From: Sinanaerobacter chloroacetimidivorans
GTDB lineage: Bacteria > Bacillota > Clostridia > Peptostreptococcales > Anaerovoracaceae
Assembly (NCBI RefSeq): GCF_018128545.1
Contig: NZ_JAGSND010000002.1
Coordinates: forward strand, 62,001-126,000
Direction: 5' to 3'
DNA length: 64,000 nt
Positions within the stretch are counted from its first letter, which is position 1; every line of letters starts with the position of its first letter. The notes below the pieces were generated by a model. It saw only the letters and a list, made by a program, of their open reading frames with translations, had not been told where the DNA came from and ran no database searches. Shown piece by piece: positions 8,549 to 18,160 of the stretch. Both the position numbers and the translations under genes were made by a program.

Positions 8549-11008
8549 ATGTCTAATATCATAATCAGTGGTGCCAAAGAAGGAAACCTAAAAAATATTT
8601 CACTGGAGATACCCCGCGATAAACTGGTTGTTTTTACCGGATTATCAGGCTCCGGAAAATCTACTTTGGCCATTGATGTTATTTTTAATGAATGTCAGAG
8701 GCAGTATTTAGAGGCAATAGGCCTTCAGGGAATTCATAAACCCAAAATTGATTTTATTCGCAACGTGTCTCCAGCAATATTAATTACGCAAACAGAATCG
8801 AATAAAAACCCACGCTCCACCGTTGGGACACTGACCGACATTTATACAGACCTGCGAATGATCTATGAAAAGCTGGGATTACGGGCTTGTCCCCACTGCC
8901 ATGAAGTTATATCAGCCGCAGAGTGTAAAGAAGAACTCGAAAAAAAGGATGGGGACTTTACGGTATTTATGTATTGCAGTCAATGCAATTACCGGATGGA
9001 AAAACTGACCAGAACGCATTTTTCCTATAATACCAGAGAAGGGGCTTGCAAGACCTGTGAAGGGTTGGGAAAGGTTCTTACAATCAATAAAGATCATGCG
9101 GTGCACGAATCTTTATCATTGGAAAACGGTGCGGTGGACTTTTGGGAGCAGAAATATAAAGAATATCAAATTTCGTCCTTATACAATGCCTTCCGTCACT
9201 ATAACATTCCTATAGAAGATCATACCCCTATCGTGGATTTCAGTGATATTCAAAAATCCATTCTTTATAATGGGGTCGAAAGTGATGATGTAAAGCGAGC
9301 ATTCCCCGAAATTCAACCACCAAAGACCGTTGCGGCAGGCAGATTTGAGGGTGTTCTACCGACGCTTTGGAGGCGGATGTCCGATAAGGGCGGCGATGCA
9401 AAACAACTGAATCATTATTTTGATTTCAACACTTGCCCGGATTGCATGGGAGAGCGGCTGGGAGAACTAAGCCGCAGTGCAACGGTGAAAGAGACACGGC
9501 TCCCGGAACTGTCTACACTCACTTTGGAAGAATTATATGGGTGGATACGAAGCCTGGAAAGCTCAATGAGCGATACCGAACACCGTCTCGTCGAAGCGTA
9601 TTTAGTGGACTTAAAAACAAAAATTCAAAGAATTGTAAACGTAGGTCTGGGATATCTTTCACTTGACCGTCAGACCATTACCCTGTCAGGCGGTGAGATG
9701 CAAAGAGTAAAACTCGCTGCTGCTTTGGATTCTGATCTGACTGGGATCATTTATATTATGGACGAGCCAACGATTGGTCTTCATCCCAAAGATACCGAGG
9801 GAATGATAGCGATACTCAAAAATCTGCGTGATATGGGCAATACCGTTATCGTGATTGAGCATGACCCTGACGTTATGGTACAAGCCGATTATATCGTGGA
9901 TATCGGCCCCGGCGCCGGGAAACATGGCGGTGAGATTATCGGTACAGGGACGTTAGCTGATCTGAAAAGGCAAGAGACTTCCGTAACAGGAGCGTACTTG
10001 CGGAAAAACAAGCCGGATGAGCCGCAATTGAGAAAAGGAACCGGAGATGTAATCGAAGTTAGAAATGCCAATTTGTATAACTTGAAAAACATTGACGTTC
10101 GTTTCCCTGTTGGCTGTCTCGTTTCCGTTACAGGAGTATCCGGTTCCGGAAAATCTACGTTGGTATTTGAAGTGCTCGCAGCGGCAAGAGGTCAAAAGCA
10201 CACTTCCAGCAATATCGTATCCGGAATCGAGCAATTTGACCAAATTGTCACCATAGAGCAGTCGGCAATCACCCGAATGAAACGTTCCAATGTTGCAACC
10301 TATTCGGAGGTATACGCAGAAATCCGCAAAATTTTTGGCGGGTTAAAAGAAGCTCGTGATAAAGGACTTTCCGCCAGACACTTTTCCTTTAATACGCCGG
10401 GAGGCCGCTGTGAAAATTGTGAAGGTTTGGGATATGTGACCAGCAATATGCTGTTTTTTGCAAATATTGAAGTAACCTGCCCGGTCTGCGGCGGAAAGCA
10501 ATTTAATGACGAAGTCTTATCCGTAAAGTACGAAGGGTACACGATAAAAGATATCCTTAAAATGAGTGTTGAAGATGCTCTGTATACCTTTCACGCGTAT
10601 CCCAAAATCAAGAGAATTCTGTCATTGCTTCAAGACGTGGGGTTAGGCTATCTGGAGCTTGGACAAACATTGACGACGTTATCCGGCGGTGAAGGACAAC
10701 GCTTAAAATTGGCAAAAGAACTGATTAACAATACCGGCAGGCACAGTTTGTATTTGTTGGACGAGCCCACAACCGGCCTGCATCCGGTAGACGTTGAGAA
10801 TTTCCTCACGCTCTTGAATCGTATAGTAGATTCAGGGAACTCGGTTATTGTAGTAGAGCACAATCAACAGGTGATTAGAGCCTCCGACTGGATCATAGAC
10901 CTTGGCCCGGAGGGTGGGGTAAATGGAGGACAAATTATGTTTGAAGGAACTCCTCAAGAATTAAAACACTGTGATCAATCAATAACGGCGAAATATATCG
11001 CGCTATAA
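8549..11008 (+). CDS. Class II UvrA-like ABC ATPase (drug/DNA-damage resistance type)
   Basis: This 819-aa soluble protein has two ABC modules. The first has Walker [10 protein letters not shown] (about 31-39), signature [12 protein letters not shown] and Walker [15 protein letters not shown]. The second has GVSGSGKST (about 531), [12 protein letters not shown] and [13 protein letters not shown]. Zinc-binding CxxC pairs (CPHC ... CSQC, CKTC, CENC and CPVC) are present. It is about 120 residues shorter than housekeeping UvrA, because the UvrB-binding region between RACPHC and HFSYNT is reduced to about 45 residues. That marks class II UvrA (UvrA2/DrrC-like), implicated in tolerance of DNA-binding drugs rather than standard excision repair. 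The ribosome site is AAGGAGGAATTAT. The divergent tandem-MerR gene is its likely regulator. Confidence 0.9.
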   Translation: MSNIIISGAKEGNLKNISLEIPRDKLVVFTGLSGSGKSTLAIDVIFNECQRQYLEAIGLQGIHKPKIDFIRNVSPAILITQTESNKNPRSTVGTLTDIYTDLRMIYEKLGLRACPHCHEVISAAECKEELEKKDGDFTVFMYCSQCNYRMEKLTRTHFSYNTREGACKTCEGLGKVLTINKDHAVHESLSLENGAVDFWEQKYKEYQISSLYNAFRHYNIPIEDHTPIVDFSDIQKSILYNGVESDDVKRAFPEIQPPKTVAAGRFEGVLPTLWRRMSDKGGDAKQLNHYFDFNTCPDCMGERLGELSRSATVKETRLPELSTLTLEELYGWIRSLESSMSDTEHRLVEAYLVDLKTKIQRIVNVGLGYLSLDRQTITLSGGEMQRVKLAAALDSDLTGIIYIMDEPTIGLHPKDTEGMIAILKNLRDMGNTVIVIEHDPDVMVQADYIVDIGPGAGKHGGEIIGTGTLADLKRQETSVTGAYLRKNKPDEPQLRKGTGDVIEVRNANLYNLKNIDVRFPVGCLVSVTGVSGSGKSTLVFEVLAAARGQKHTSSNIVSGIEQFDQIVTIEQSAITRMKRSNVATYSEVYAEIRKIFGGLKEARDKGLSARHFSFNTPGGRCENCEGLGYVTSNMLFFANIEVTCPVCGGKQFNDEVLSVKYEGYTIKDILKMSVEDALYTFHAYPKIKRILSLLQDVGLGYLELGQTLTTLSGGEGQRLKLAKELINNTGRHSLYLLDEPTTGLHPVDVENFLTLLNRIVDSGNSVIVVEHNQQVIRASDWIIDLGPEGGVNGGQIMFEGTPQELKHCDQSITAKYIAL

Positions 11009-11051
11009 AGTTGTCATCTATACAACGATCAAAAATAGCCGGAGAACAGCA

Positions 11052-11082
11052 AAGGCAGACAGCTAAATCTACTGTCTGCCTT
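11052..11082. terminator. Bidirectional terminator after the UvrA-like gene
   Basis: AAGGCAGACAG and CTGTCTGCCTT form an 11-bp perfect stem. It sits between the convergent UvrA-like gene and the small-protein pair on minus. Confidence 0.8.
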
Positions 11083-11141
11083 ACTAAAATCCTATGGTTC
11101 AGAATGTGTCCCTATGCACACGGTCATCATTCTCTGCACAC

Positions 11142-11297
11142 TTATTCTTTATCATCGGCTTTTTTATGTCCATATTTTGCTTTCCCTTGAATTTCAGGTA
11201 CCGGCGGTGCATCATTTTTAGGGATATGCAATTTGTGATTACTTTCCGTACCATGCGGATCTTTAGGATCCGGTCTTCTCATACCTGCTTTTGCCAT
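11142..11297 (-). CDS. Small hydrophilic protein, 51 aa
   Basis: The ATG at 11297 follows AGGGGTGA. The 51-residue product begins MAKAGMRRPDPKDPHGTES and is rich in Lys, Pro and His, with no membrane segment. It starts 12 bp after the 44-aa gene upstream and so is probably co-transcribed with it. I do not recognise the family; size and composition would suit a spore or stress protein, but nothing in the sequence proves it. Confidence 0.6.
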   Translation of the reverse strand: MAKAGMRRPDPKDPHGTESNHKLHIPKNDAPPVPEIQGKAKYGHKKADDKE

Positions 11298-11308
11298 TGT
11301 ATTCACCC

Positions 11309-11443
11309 CTAAACATCATTATTTTTAATAGATTGCTTTTTTGCATTCCTATTTTGGTTCTGATTTTCACGAGTGATCGGCGTCTGATTATTTGCTTTTT
11401 CTTTTCTTGCCTGTTTATTATCCGGCTGACTGTCCTTTGTCAT
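11309..11443 (-). CDS. Small Asn/Gln/Lys-rich protein, 44 aa
   Basis: The ATG at 11443 follows GAGGAGGCCGCC, a strong ribosome site. The product (MTKDSQPDNKQARKEKANNQ...) is entirely hydrophilic and probably disordered. It is the first gene of a two-gene unit with the 51-aa protein. It resembles in composition the small Asn/Lys-rich proteins at 26105, 57623 and 58616. Function unknown. Confidence 0.6.
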   Translation of the reverse strand: MTKDSQPDNKQARKEKANNQTPITRENQNQNRNAKKQSIKNNDV

Positions 11444-11546
11444 TGGCGGCCTCCTCACGATTATTTTATTTAGCTTCCCTATCTAGTATTTCTCTTCCCG
11501 GCCGTAATATGCAAGATTCAGCAAGATGCAAAACAAATAGGCGGTA

Positions 11547-13805
11547 TTATTGCAGTTCGATGCTCTGAATCGGTGTCAGGTTTTCATATTGATAGGATGT
11601 GATTCGACCATCCTGAATGTAGTAAAGCTCATCACCTATATAGAGAACTCGTCTTGCATAAGGAACATATTTCCCAAATGTCTCCATGGGTTTGAAGTCT
11701 AAAAATCCTTTTAATGCTACTTTTTTATCATCATAGCCTATAATAGCGGCACCCTGCTTATACTCGCCTGTTTTCTGCAATCCGGAGACCGTGGCTTCAA
11801 ACGCTATATTTTTTCGGCTTTGATCCACCATAACCGCTTTATGGTTGTAGAAGGCCTCCGTATAGCTTCCCGAGTCTCCCAAAACCAGTTTAGAAATCTC
11901 TTTCGGCTTGTTTGGTTCCGATACGTCAAACAAGGATAATTTGATTCCTCCCTGCTGGTTTCCGATAACTACATCTTTGCCGTTTTCATCTTTTCTGTAA
12001 ATCTCATAGGTTTCTGCTCCGATTCCCAAAAGCAAATCCTCCCCAACCGGGTGCAGGTAATTGCTGAACCCCGGAATCTTCAGCTCTCCGGTAAGCTTCG
12101 GCGATGTCGGGTCGGAAAGATCAAAAACAAAGAGCGGATCCATATTTCGGAAGGTTACGACATACCCCCGGTCTCCCATAAATCGGACTGAATAAATTCT
12201 CTCATTTTCGGCCAGCCCCGCTATCGATCCGCATACATTCATGGAACCGTCTAATATATACAAACCGTTATCGTTATTCCAGTCAGTGGTTGCCACGCGA
12301 AGATGCTGGTCATACTCATCCATGGAAAATTGATTTAACAGAGTTCCCTTTACCTTCCCCGACCCGGCATATCCTACCTTTGTACCATTTATTTGAAGCT
12401 TTGTTATGGTAGTTCCGTCATAAGCATTGGATGCCAGATAGAGAGCATGATCATTCATATACGTAATAGAACCCCAGGCTGCCACAGCCTCCACTTCTGT
12501 CTTTTCCTGGTTCTGAATATCTAAAGCGGAAACTACAATATATCCTGGAGAAGGCATGGAGGGCAGAATCATCACATCGTCAAGCTTCATGCTGACAGGT
12601 TCTGTTCCCGTTACCGTATCCCGCATCATGGGCAGCAGGATATCCCCATAGAGGCTGGTATTGGTGATCATATATACAACATCTTCCTGTTTCCGGCTGG
12701 TTTGATAGAGACCTTCCATTTCATGCCCTTTTACAAATACAGGGCGTTTTGGATCTGATATATCATAAACATCGATAAAGCTATAATTTTGGGATCGATA
12801 AAATGGGGGCATCATCCGTAAGGAATCCTCTTTCACGGAATATGGCAACATATCCGGATAAATCTGCATAGGCTCCGATCGATTCCCCAGCAATATCAGC
12901 CTGTCTTTATCAACATAAATTTCCTGGATATATTTACTCTCAGCCATTCTGATCATGGCATCGTCACTGAGCTTCCCCCGGTCTGCTCCTACAATGCGGA
13001 TGGCATTCCCTCCGGCTATATAGAGATATTTGCCGTCGGTTTTCACGATGTCTGCCTCATCTACTCCTTCCACCTGGGTGTTTGTTGCAGAATATTGGCT
13101 TCCCTGATCTGCAGTATTCATTGACGGAGCAGCTTCCTTTGCCTCTGCCATATCATTTTGAGCCGTGCTTATTTCAGACTCACTGGTAAAGGTTAGCTGG
13201 CTGCCATGCAGCGCAATCTTTAATTCTTTCAAATTCGGTGCTTTTATCGCTGTACCGATTTTCGACTTGACCGCAGCCACCAGCTCCTTGTTTCCTTGCA
13301 GATCAATCTCCTTTTCAGCAATGGCGATAACCCTGTCATAATAGGACACCTTGAGATTCAATATATCTTCACAGATAACCCGTATCGGAACCATGGTTCG
13401 CTGGTTTAAAATTACGGTTTTGGAATCCATGGCAACAGCTTTCCGGTTTCCGCCCTCTACGACATAATACTGCTTCTGATTGATCGGAAAGGCATACTGC
13501 TTTCCATGGATCTCGAGGATTGCTTCCCGTGTATCCGCTTGATAAGCAACCTTGGCCTGAAAATATTCCGAAAGGGCCCTTAGGGGCAGCAGCGTGTGTG
13601 ATTGCACTACAGTAGCAGCCACATCCGGATTCTCCGAATCAAGTGTTTTTATTTCTCCCTGATCCAGCAGCAAAGGGCTTCCAACATGAAGAAAGATTGC
13701 CTGATCCGTCGTTTGTGCCCCATTCGATGCGAAAGCTAAGATGCTTCCCAGCAGCAGAAATATAAGCAAAACAGCCAAGGAGGTATACATGGTCTTTTTC
13801 ATCAT
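11547..13805 (-). CDS. Secreted beta-propeller protein with copper-amine-oxidase-like N-domain
   Basis: This 752-aa exported protein has a signal peptide (MKKTMYTSLAVLLIFLLLGS, then AFAS). An N-terminal stalk-like domain of the copper amine oxidase type (about 60-165; LPLRALSEYF, VPIRVICEDI) is followed by a C-terminal beta-propeller (about 235-750; GVDEADIVKTDGKYLYI, FIDVYDISDPKRPV, LFDVSEPNKPKEIS). This matches the family of secreted proteins with a C-terminal beta-propeller found in clostridia and archaea, whose role is not established. GGAGT precedes the adjacent ATG pair 13805/13802. No membrane anchor is seen after the signal peptide. Confidence 0.85.
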   Translation of the reverse strand: MMKKTMYTSLAVLLIFLLLGSILAFASNGAQTTDQAIFLHVGSPLLLDQGEIKTLDSENPDVAATVVQSHTLLPLRALSEYFQAKVAYQADTREAILEIHGKQYAFPINQKQYYVVEGGNRKAVAMDSKTVILNQRTMVPIRVICEDILNLKVSYYDRVIAIAEKEIDLQGNKELVAAVKSKIGTAIKAPNLKELKIALHGSQLTFTSESEISTAQNDMAEAKEAAPSMNTADQGSQYSATNTQVEGVDEADIVKTDGKYLYIAGGNAIRIVGADRGKLSDDAMIRMAESKYIQEIYVDKDRLILLGNRSEPMQIYPDMLPYSVKEDSLRMMPPFYRSQNYSFIDVYDISDPKRPVFVKGHEMEGLYQTSRKQEDVVYMITNTSLYGDILLPMMRDTVTGTEPVSMKLDDVMILPSMPSPGYIVVSALDIQNQEKTEVEAVAAWGSITYMNDHALYLASNAYDGTTITKLQINGTKVGYAGSGKVKGTLLNQFSMDEYDQHLRVATTDWNNDNGLYILDGSMNVCGSIAGLAENERIYSVRFMGDRGYVVTFRNMDPLFVFDLSDPTSPKLTGELKIPGFSNYLHPVGEDLLLGIGAETYEIYRKDENGKDVVIGNQQGGIKLSLFDVSEPNKPKEISKLVLGDSGSYTEAFYNHKAVMVDQSRKNIAFEATVSGLQKTGEYKQGAAIIGYDDKKVALKGFLDFKPMETFGKYVPYARRVLYIGDELYYIQDGRITSYQYENLTPIQSIELQ

Positions 13806-13970
13806 TTTTTCGTACTCCTTTCAAATATTCATAAGTAGAGCCTGCTTCATCCAGCCGCTGCAGCTCTAATTATTTCTCCGTTTATTCCAAAGTTAACCAA
13901 CTACCATATAAGACGTAAGGAGCTTCCACAAAGTTCCATCCTTCAAAGGCGCATGAAATATATTTGTAAC

Positions 13971-13999
13971 TTGACCTTTGCAGTGCAGTTCGATACGAT
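13971..13999 (+). promoter_or_regulatory. Promoter of the lipoprotein gene
   Basis: TTGACC (13971-13976), a 17-bp spacer and TACGAT (13994-13999), about 90 bp before the start codon. Confidence 0.5.
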
Positions 14000-14089
14000 A
14001 GCATCATTCAAAGGCGAAACTGCAGCGAAACAAAAAATGAAGTTCGTATTACCAAAGCCATCAAATTGTATGGAGAGAAGGAGGGTATC

Positions 14090-14992
14090 ATGAAGAAGCG
14101 GATCCTGCTATTCTTGATAATAGCACTTGTATTTACCGGATGCGTGAAGCAAAAGGACGATGTGTCTGTAAACGAAAAGCAATTACAGGAGTTCCAAAAT
14201 CTGATTGCGCAGACGGATGAACCATTTAAAGTGAAAGATTATTTGGATCATGAAATTCAAAATGCCGGCCTCAAAACAGCCGACGCGTTGGTTTTGGAAT
14301 ATTTGAATTATATGGAATCGCTTATGTATAATGGTTTCCCCGGATATGAGAAGCAGATGCAGAGTCTGAAAGACTATTTCGATTATGATACCTGGACGAT
14401 AGATGAAAGCTCCATACAGGATTCAGATACTATGAAAGTCTATCAAACCTTTAAGAATGCCGGTTTTAAGTTTATCCATGTAGAAGGCTTTATTACTGCA
14501 ATCATTGACTATCATTTTCTTGAAGCCTATACCGAAATGGTATCTCCTGAAATTTCAGATTACAGCAAATTTATGATTTTGGATTCCGAGGAGCCTTGGG
14601 CTATCGATGCCGGAATCATCATTCCGCTTACAGATTTGGCCGACCGAATTGCAATGGCTGAACAATACATACATACGTACCCCGAATCCATATTGAAGGA
14701 TAAAGTCATCCGTCAATACAATTTTTATCTGCGGGCTTTCCTGGGAGGTCTGGATAATACCCCTTTGGTTCTCTATGACACCAATAAAGTAGATCCGGGA
14801 TTCGTGGAAGCTTTTGATTATTTTATTGCAACATACCCTGATCTTGATACTGCCGTAACAGTGAAAACGTTTCGTGCCGAATTAGAGTCGAAGCACTTTA
14901 AAGCACCGTATACCTACAACGAATCGGATAAAAGAATGGCTTTTATGAAACATGTAGATGAGCTTGTATCAGAAATGACAAACAAGTTTTAA
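14090..14992 (+). CDS. Lipoprotein of unknown function, 300 aa
   Basis: The ATG at 14090 follows GAAGGAGGGTATC. The sequence begins with a lipoprotein signal peptide (MKKRILLFLIIALVFTGCVK) whose lipobox FTGC sets the acylated Cys at about residue 17. The mature part is acidic, helical and rich in aromatic residues, with no domain I recognise. It would be tethered to the outer face of the membrane. It is convergent with the diguanylate cyclase gene, with only 9 bp between the stops. Confidence 0.75.
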   Translation: MKKRILLFLIIALVFTGCVKQKDDVSVNEKQLQEFQNLIAQTDEPFKVKDYLDHEIQNAGLKTADALVLEYLNYMESLMYNGFPGYEKQMQSLKDYFDYDTWTIDESSIQDSDTMKVYQTFKNAGFKFIHVEGFITAIIDYHFLEAYTEMVSPEISDYSKFMILDSEEPWAIDAGIIIPLTDLADRIAMAEQYIHTYPESILKDKVIRQYNFYLRAFLGGLDNTPLVLYDTNKVDPGFVEAFDYFIATYPDLDTAVTVKTFRAELESKHFKAPYTYNESDKRMAFMKHVDELVSEMTNKF

Positions 14993-15001
14993 ATGAGCTT
15001 C

Positions 15002-16165
15002 TTACTCCATGAGGTTTTCCCAGGAAGAGAAATTCTCCTTTTGTTGTTTTGCCTTTTTATTTTTATACATGATGCTGTCTACATGATGCAGAAATTGTTC
15101 GATGCTGGAAAACTTTGAGCTGTAAAGATCCGCTCCAAAGCTGCAATCCAACAGATATTTTTGGTCGGCATTCTTGCCGAAATTCTGAAAAGAAAGCTGA
15201 ATCGCTTTGATTCTTTGCTTTAGTACTTCAACTTTATCACAATTTACAATGATCAGGAATTCATCTCCGCCAAATCGAATCAAAATATCGGATTTGCTGA
15301 TTGCTGCTTTAATCAGTTCCACAGAGGTTTTGATTGCCGAATCACCCTCGCAATGTCCAAATTCATCGTTGATTCTTTTTAAGCCGTCCAAGTCAATAAA
15401 GATTACACCGAATCGGTCTTTTTCCTGATACTTTATTCTTTGGGATATGTAATAATCAAAGGAACCTCTTGTCCACGCGCCTGTTAATTCATCCAGATGA
15501 ATCATCCTTTGCTGGAGAAAATTATATACCACTACCAGAGAAAAGGCCGTACTGCTCCACATTAAGAGGACCCCATAAAAGAGCGTTTGGAGTATCCCCC
15601 CGACCATGGGCAATATCCCCAGAATCACCATCGGAAAAAACTCATGTTTTATAAAATGTTTTCTGTGCTTTATGACCAGCCCTAGACAATATACGATATA
15701 GAAGTAAATGATAACTGCCGAAAGAATGAATAAAGATCCCCGATGATAAACATTATTCGAGGGGTCAATACTGAATACAAATCCATAAAAAGGTGATAGT
15801 ACGGAGATCACCGCATTCACTAAAACCGGAAGAATCAAAAAGGACTTAAAACTTAAATAGGATGCTTTTTCCGGAAGAATCCAGCTATAGATGAAGCGAT
15901 ACCAGAAATAGGTCAAGATGGGAGCTCCGACAAATAAGCAGATGTGTAAAATATTGGATATCACGTAACTCCAAGTCCCCGGTTTTCCATTTATCATACA
16001 AGTGGCAGTTTCGAAAAAAAGTTCTACCACAATGATCAAGGAAACTCGCAGAAAGACTTTATTCATCTCTTCTTCACGATCAAGACGATGATAGGCCAGA
16101 AATATTACAATTCCAAGCAAAATCATTGCTATCACATTCGTGTCAATTCTCAAAAAAAGGTTCAT
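15002..16165 (-). CDS. Membrane diguanylate cyclase (GGDEF)
   Basis: The first two thirds are seven to eight hydrophobic segments (residues about 5-215), resembling the 7TM regions that precede signalling domains. The GGDEF domain follows (about 220-380): DELTGAWTRGSFD, FIDLDGLKRINDEFGH and the active-site motif RFGGDEFLII. It makes the second messenger c-di-GMP from two GTP. No inhibitory RxxD pair is evident and there is no EAL domain. I take the ATG at 16165; a GTG at 16174 is also possible, and neither has a strong ribosome site. Chemoreceptor and motility signalling genes nearby fit a motile cell. Confidence 0.85.
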   Translation of the reverse strand: MNLFLRIDTNVIAMILLGIVIFLAYHRLDREEEMNKVFLRVSLIIVVELFFETATCMINGKPGTWSYVISNILHICLFVGAPILTYFWYRFIYSWILPEKASYLSFKSFLILPVLVNAVISVLSPFYGFVFSIDPSNNVYHRGSLFILSAVIIYFYIVYCLGLVIKHRKHFIKHEFFPMVILGILPMVGGILQTLFYGVLLMWSSTAFSLVVVYNFLQQRMIHLDELTGAWTRGSFDYYISQRIKYQEKDRFGVIFIDLDGLKRINDEFGHCEGDSAIKTSVELIKAAISKSDILIRFGGDEFLIIVNCDKVEVLKQRIKAIQLSFQNFGKNADQKYLLDCSFGADLYSSKFSSIEQFLHHVDSIMYKNKKAKQQKENFSSWENLME

Positions 16166-16294
16166 GCAATTCACCCAGTACTCTTATCCCCAACAATCCA
16201 ATCGTAACGGAAAGGTTATCCCTTTCTAACATTTTATCTACTAAATCGACGGCTGTCAACAGGAGCACCGGGTATACATGTCCGGCAAATTTTA

Positions 16295-17347
16295 CTACTT
16301 TGCTGCGGCGGTTAAGAGTGTACTTCCGATAATATCATCAACGGATGCCCCTCTGGACAAATCACTAACCGGAAATCGAAAACCCTGCAATATGGGTCCG
16401 TAGCATTTTGCACCGGCCATCTGCTGCACTAATTTCGAAGAAATATTGCAGGCATTTAAATCCGGAAAGATTAAAATGTTTGCAAAACCTGCCACCTGAC
16501 CAGCCCCGCCGGTTTTTTTCTTACCGATTGCCGGATTGATCGCTGCATCCGCCTGAAGCTCTCCGTCGAAAAGAAAATCGCAATTTCTTTGTTTCAAGAG
16601 TTCTACGGCGTTCTGTATTTTTGTAACGCAAGGGTGGTCGCCGCTTCCCTTCGTAGAAAATGAAAGAAGAGCTGCTTTTGGCTCCCATCCCAGAAGTGTC
16701 CGGGCACTATGAGCCGTAGTGCAGGCAATGTCAGCCAATTCCGCAGCATTGGGGTCAGGGTTCATGGAGGGGTCGGAAAAAATGATCATGTTTCCCTGAG
16801 CACCTTCCCAATTTGGAATCTCCAGCAAATAAAAACTGGACGGGACACTGATGTTTTCCTGTAGTCCAAAGATTAATTCGCTGGCCATAATGACCTCTTC
16901 CGTCGGATGATCAATTCCTGCTACCATGCCCATAGCAGCTCCTTCTTTTACCATCATGGCCGCAAAGTACAGCGGCTGGGAGATAATGCGCTTTCCTGCA
17001 GCTTCCGGCATCTTGCGTTCTTCGCAATATTTGCCGATATAATCGGGCAGCAATTCATTCTTTACCGGGTCAATGATGACCAGGTCTTTCGTAACCAGTT
17101 CTTTCACAGCCAGGCCTTTCGCAGCCAGGTCTTTTATCGTGTCTTTCATTACAGGGTCGTTTTTTAAAAGCAGATCCTTCATGATTTCCTTTATTCTTTG
17201 AACGGAGCCGATCAAAATGGGATCCGCCAGACCTTCCTTCTGCATTTTTACAGCGGCTTGAATAATTGCAGGGTTTTCCCCCTCTGGAAAAACAATGGTC
17301 TTTACATTCTTCTTCGCTTCAGCTTTTAAGCGGCTTACCAGATCCAT
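16295..17347 (-). CDS. pta: Phosphate acetyl/butyryltransferase with an inserted pentapeptide repeat
   Basis: This 350-aa enzyme interconverts acyl-CoA and acyl-phosphate. The start at 17347 follows AAGGAGCTTTCT. Family sequence is seen in TIVFPEGENPAIIQAA, STKGSGDHP, DGELQADAAI, VAGFANILIFPDLNACN and PVSDLSRGAS. It is about 17 residues longer than usual (about 333), because around residues 70-95 a 15-bp unit is repeated about four times, giving K[D/G/E]L[A/V]x (KDLAA KGLAV KELVT KDLVI). The insert lies in a surface-loop region, away from active-site motifs. It is the last gene of a unit with thiolase-like, OB-fold and carrier-protein genes, suggesting that acetyl-CoA from those steps is converted to acetyl-phosphate. 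Confidence 0.85.
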   Translation of the reverse strand: MDLVSRLKAEAKKNVKTIVFPEGENPAIIQAAVKMQKEGLADPILIGSVQRIKEIMKDLLLKNDPVMKDTIKDLAAKGLAVKELVTKDLVIIDPVKNELLPDYIGKYCEERKMPEAAGKRIISQPLYFAAMMVKEGAAMGMVAGIDHPTEEVIMASELIFGLQENISVPSSFYLLEIPNWEGAQGNMIIFSDPSMNPDPNAAELADIACTTAHSARTLLGWEPKAALLSFSTKGSGDHPCVTKIQNAVELLKQRNCDFLFDGELQADAAINPAIGKKKTGGAGQVAGFANILIFPDLNACNISSKLVQQMAGAKCYGPILQGFRFPVSDLSRGASVDDIIGSTLLTAAAK

Positions 17348-17437
17348 AGAAAGCTCCTTTCCTTCTGTAAAATGAGACGGGCACGGAACCATCCCTGCCC
17401 ATCCCAATCTTCACTTTACTACCTTACTATGCAGAGC

Positions 17438-17671
17438 TTATAGCTTGCTATTTACCAGTTGAATCACTTCTTCAACGGTTTTCGGCATACGGATTTCAAA
17501 GTTGTTCAAGGAAATTTTAAATTTATCACACAGCAGCGCAGCCAGCTCAATTCTGCTCATTGATTTCAATATTAAATCTTCTGCAAGCCTTGTTTCCGGG
17601 CAAAGCTCTTCCGTATTTTTTCTGGCTACCTGTGCAACAATCTCCATTACCTCTTGATCGATTTTCGTCAT
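17438..17671 (-). CDS. Acyl-carrier-protein-like protein
   Basis: This 77-aa protein is predicted to be a four-helix carrier: MTKIDQEVMEIVAQVAR, then LAEDLILKSMSRIELAALL and FEIRMPKTVEEVIQLV. The Ser in LKSMSRIEL aligns with the phosphopantetheine Ser of the DSL motif, but the preceding Asp is Lys. It may therefore be modified by an unusual transferase or not at all. The ATG at 17671 has no clear ribosome site; a GTG at 17680 is the alternative. It lies between the OB-fold gene and pta. Its position implies an acyl group carried between the thiolase-like enzyme and an acceptor. Confidence 0.7.
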   Translation of the reverse strand: MTKIDQEVMEIVAQVARKNTEELCPETRLAEDLILKSMSRIELAALLCDKFKISLNNFEIRMPKTVEEVIQLVNSKL

Positions 17672-17754
17672 GATAAACACGTATAATCCAATTATCTTAA
17701 TTTTTAAGTGATTGGATTATTTCTTTCTCCTTCCTATCTGGTTGTACCGTCACC

Positions 17755-18156
17755 TCATTTAATTTTGAAAGCCAGGATAGAGAGACCTTCCGCTTCAATA
17801 ATATCAGGGACCACTTTGACGGGGCACTTCTGGTAAAATTCCAGTAAACTCTCCGGGTCGATTCCTACACCGGTAATGATACCCTGTACAAAAACTCCTT
17901 CCTGCAGACGAACATGGCCGTAGGCATAGGGAGCGATTTTATTAAATCTGGGATTTGGAGGCGGTGCCATGCTATGGGAGACAAAGAGAAGCTCTCCTTC
18001 ACCCGACAGCTCAAAGGCATCGATCTCTCTGCTTCCGCAATGCTCGCAGATCGCGGTGGGCGGAAAGGTGATTTTGCCGCATTTTCTGCACTTTTTACCG
18101 ATTAGTTTCTTTTGCTCCAGATCTTCATAATATCCTCTTATGATTGACTTTTGCAT
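17755..18156 (-). CDS. Zn-ribbon/OB-fold (DUF35-type) thiolase partner
   Basis: This 133-aa protein starts at 18156 behind GGAGGTAACGGT. It has a rubredoxin-like zinc ribbon (CRKCGKITFPPTAICEHCG, about 22-40) and an OB-fold (GEGELLFVSHSM, FVQGIITGV). Such DUF35 proteins bind CoA or acyl groups and form complexes with thiolase-like enzymes, for instance in archaeal acetoacetyl-CoA/HMG-CoA synthesis and in PhlACB. The thiolase-like gene ends 4 bp upstream of its start, which supports a complex. Confidence 0.88.
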   Translation of the reverse strand: MQKSIIRGYYEDLEQKKLIGKKCRKCGKITFPPTAICEHCGSREIDAFELSGEGELLFVSHSMAPPPNPRFNKIAPYAYGHVRLQEGVFVQGIITGVGIDPESLLEFYQKCPVKVVPDIIEAEGLSILAFKIK

Positions 18157-18160
18157 ACCG

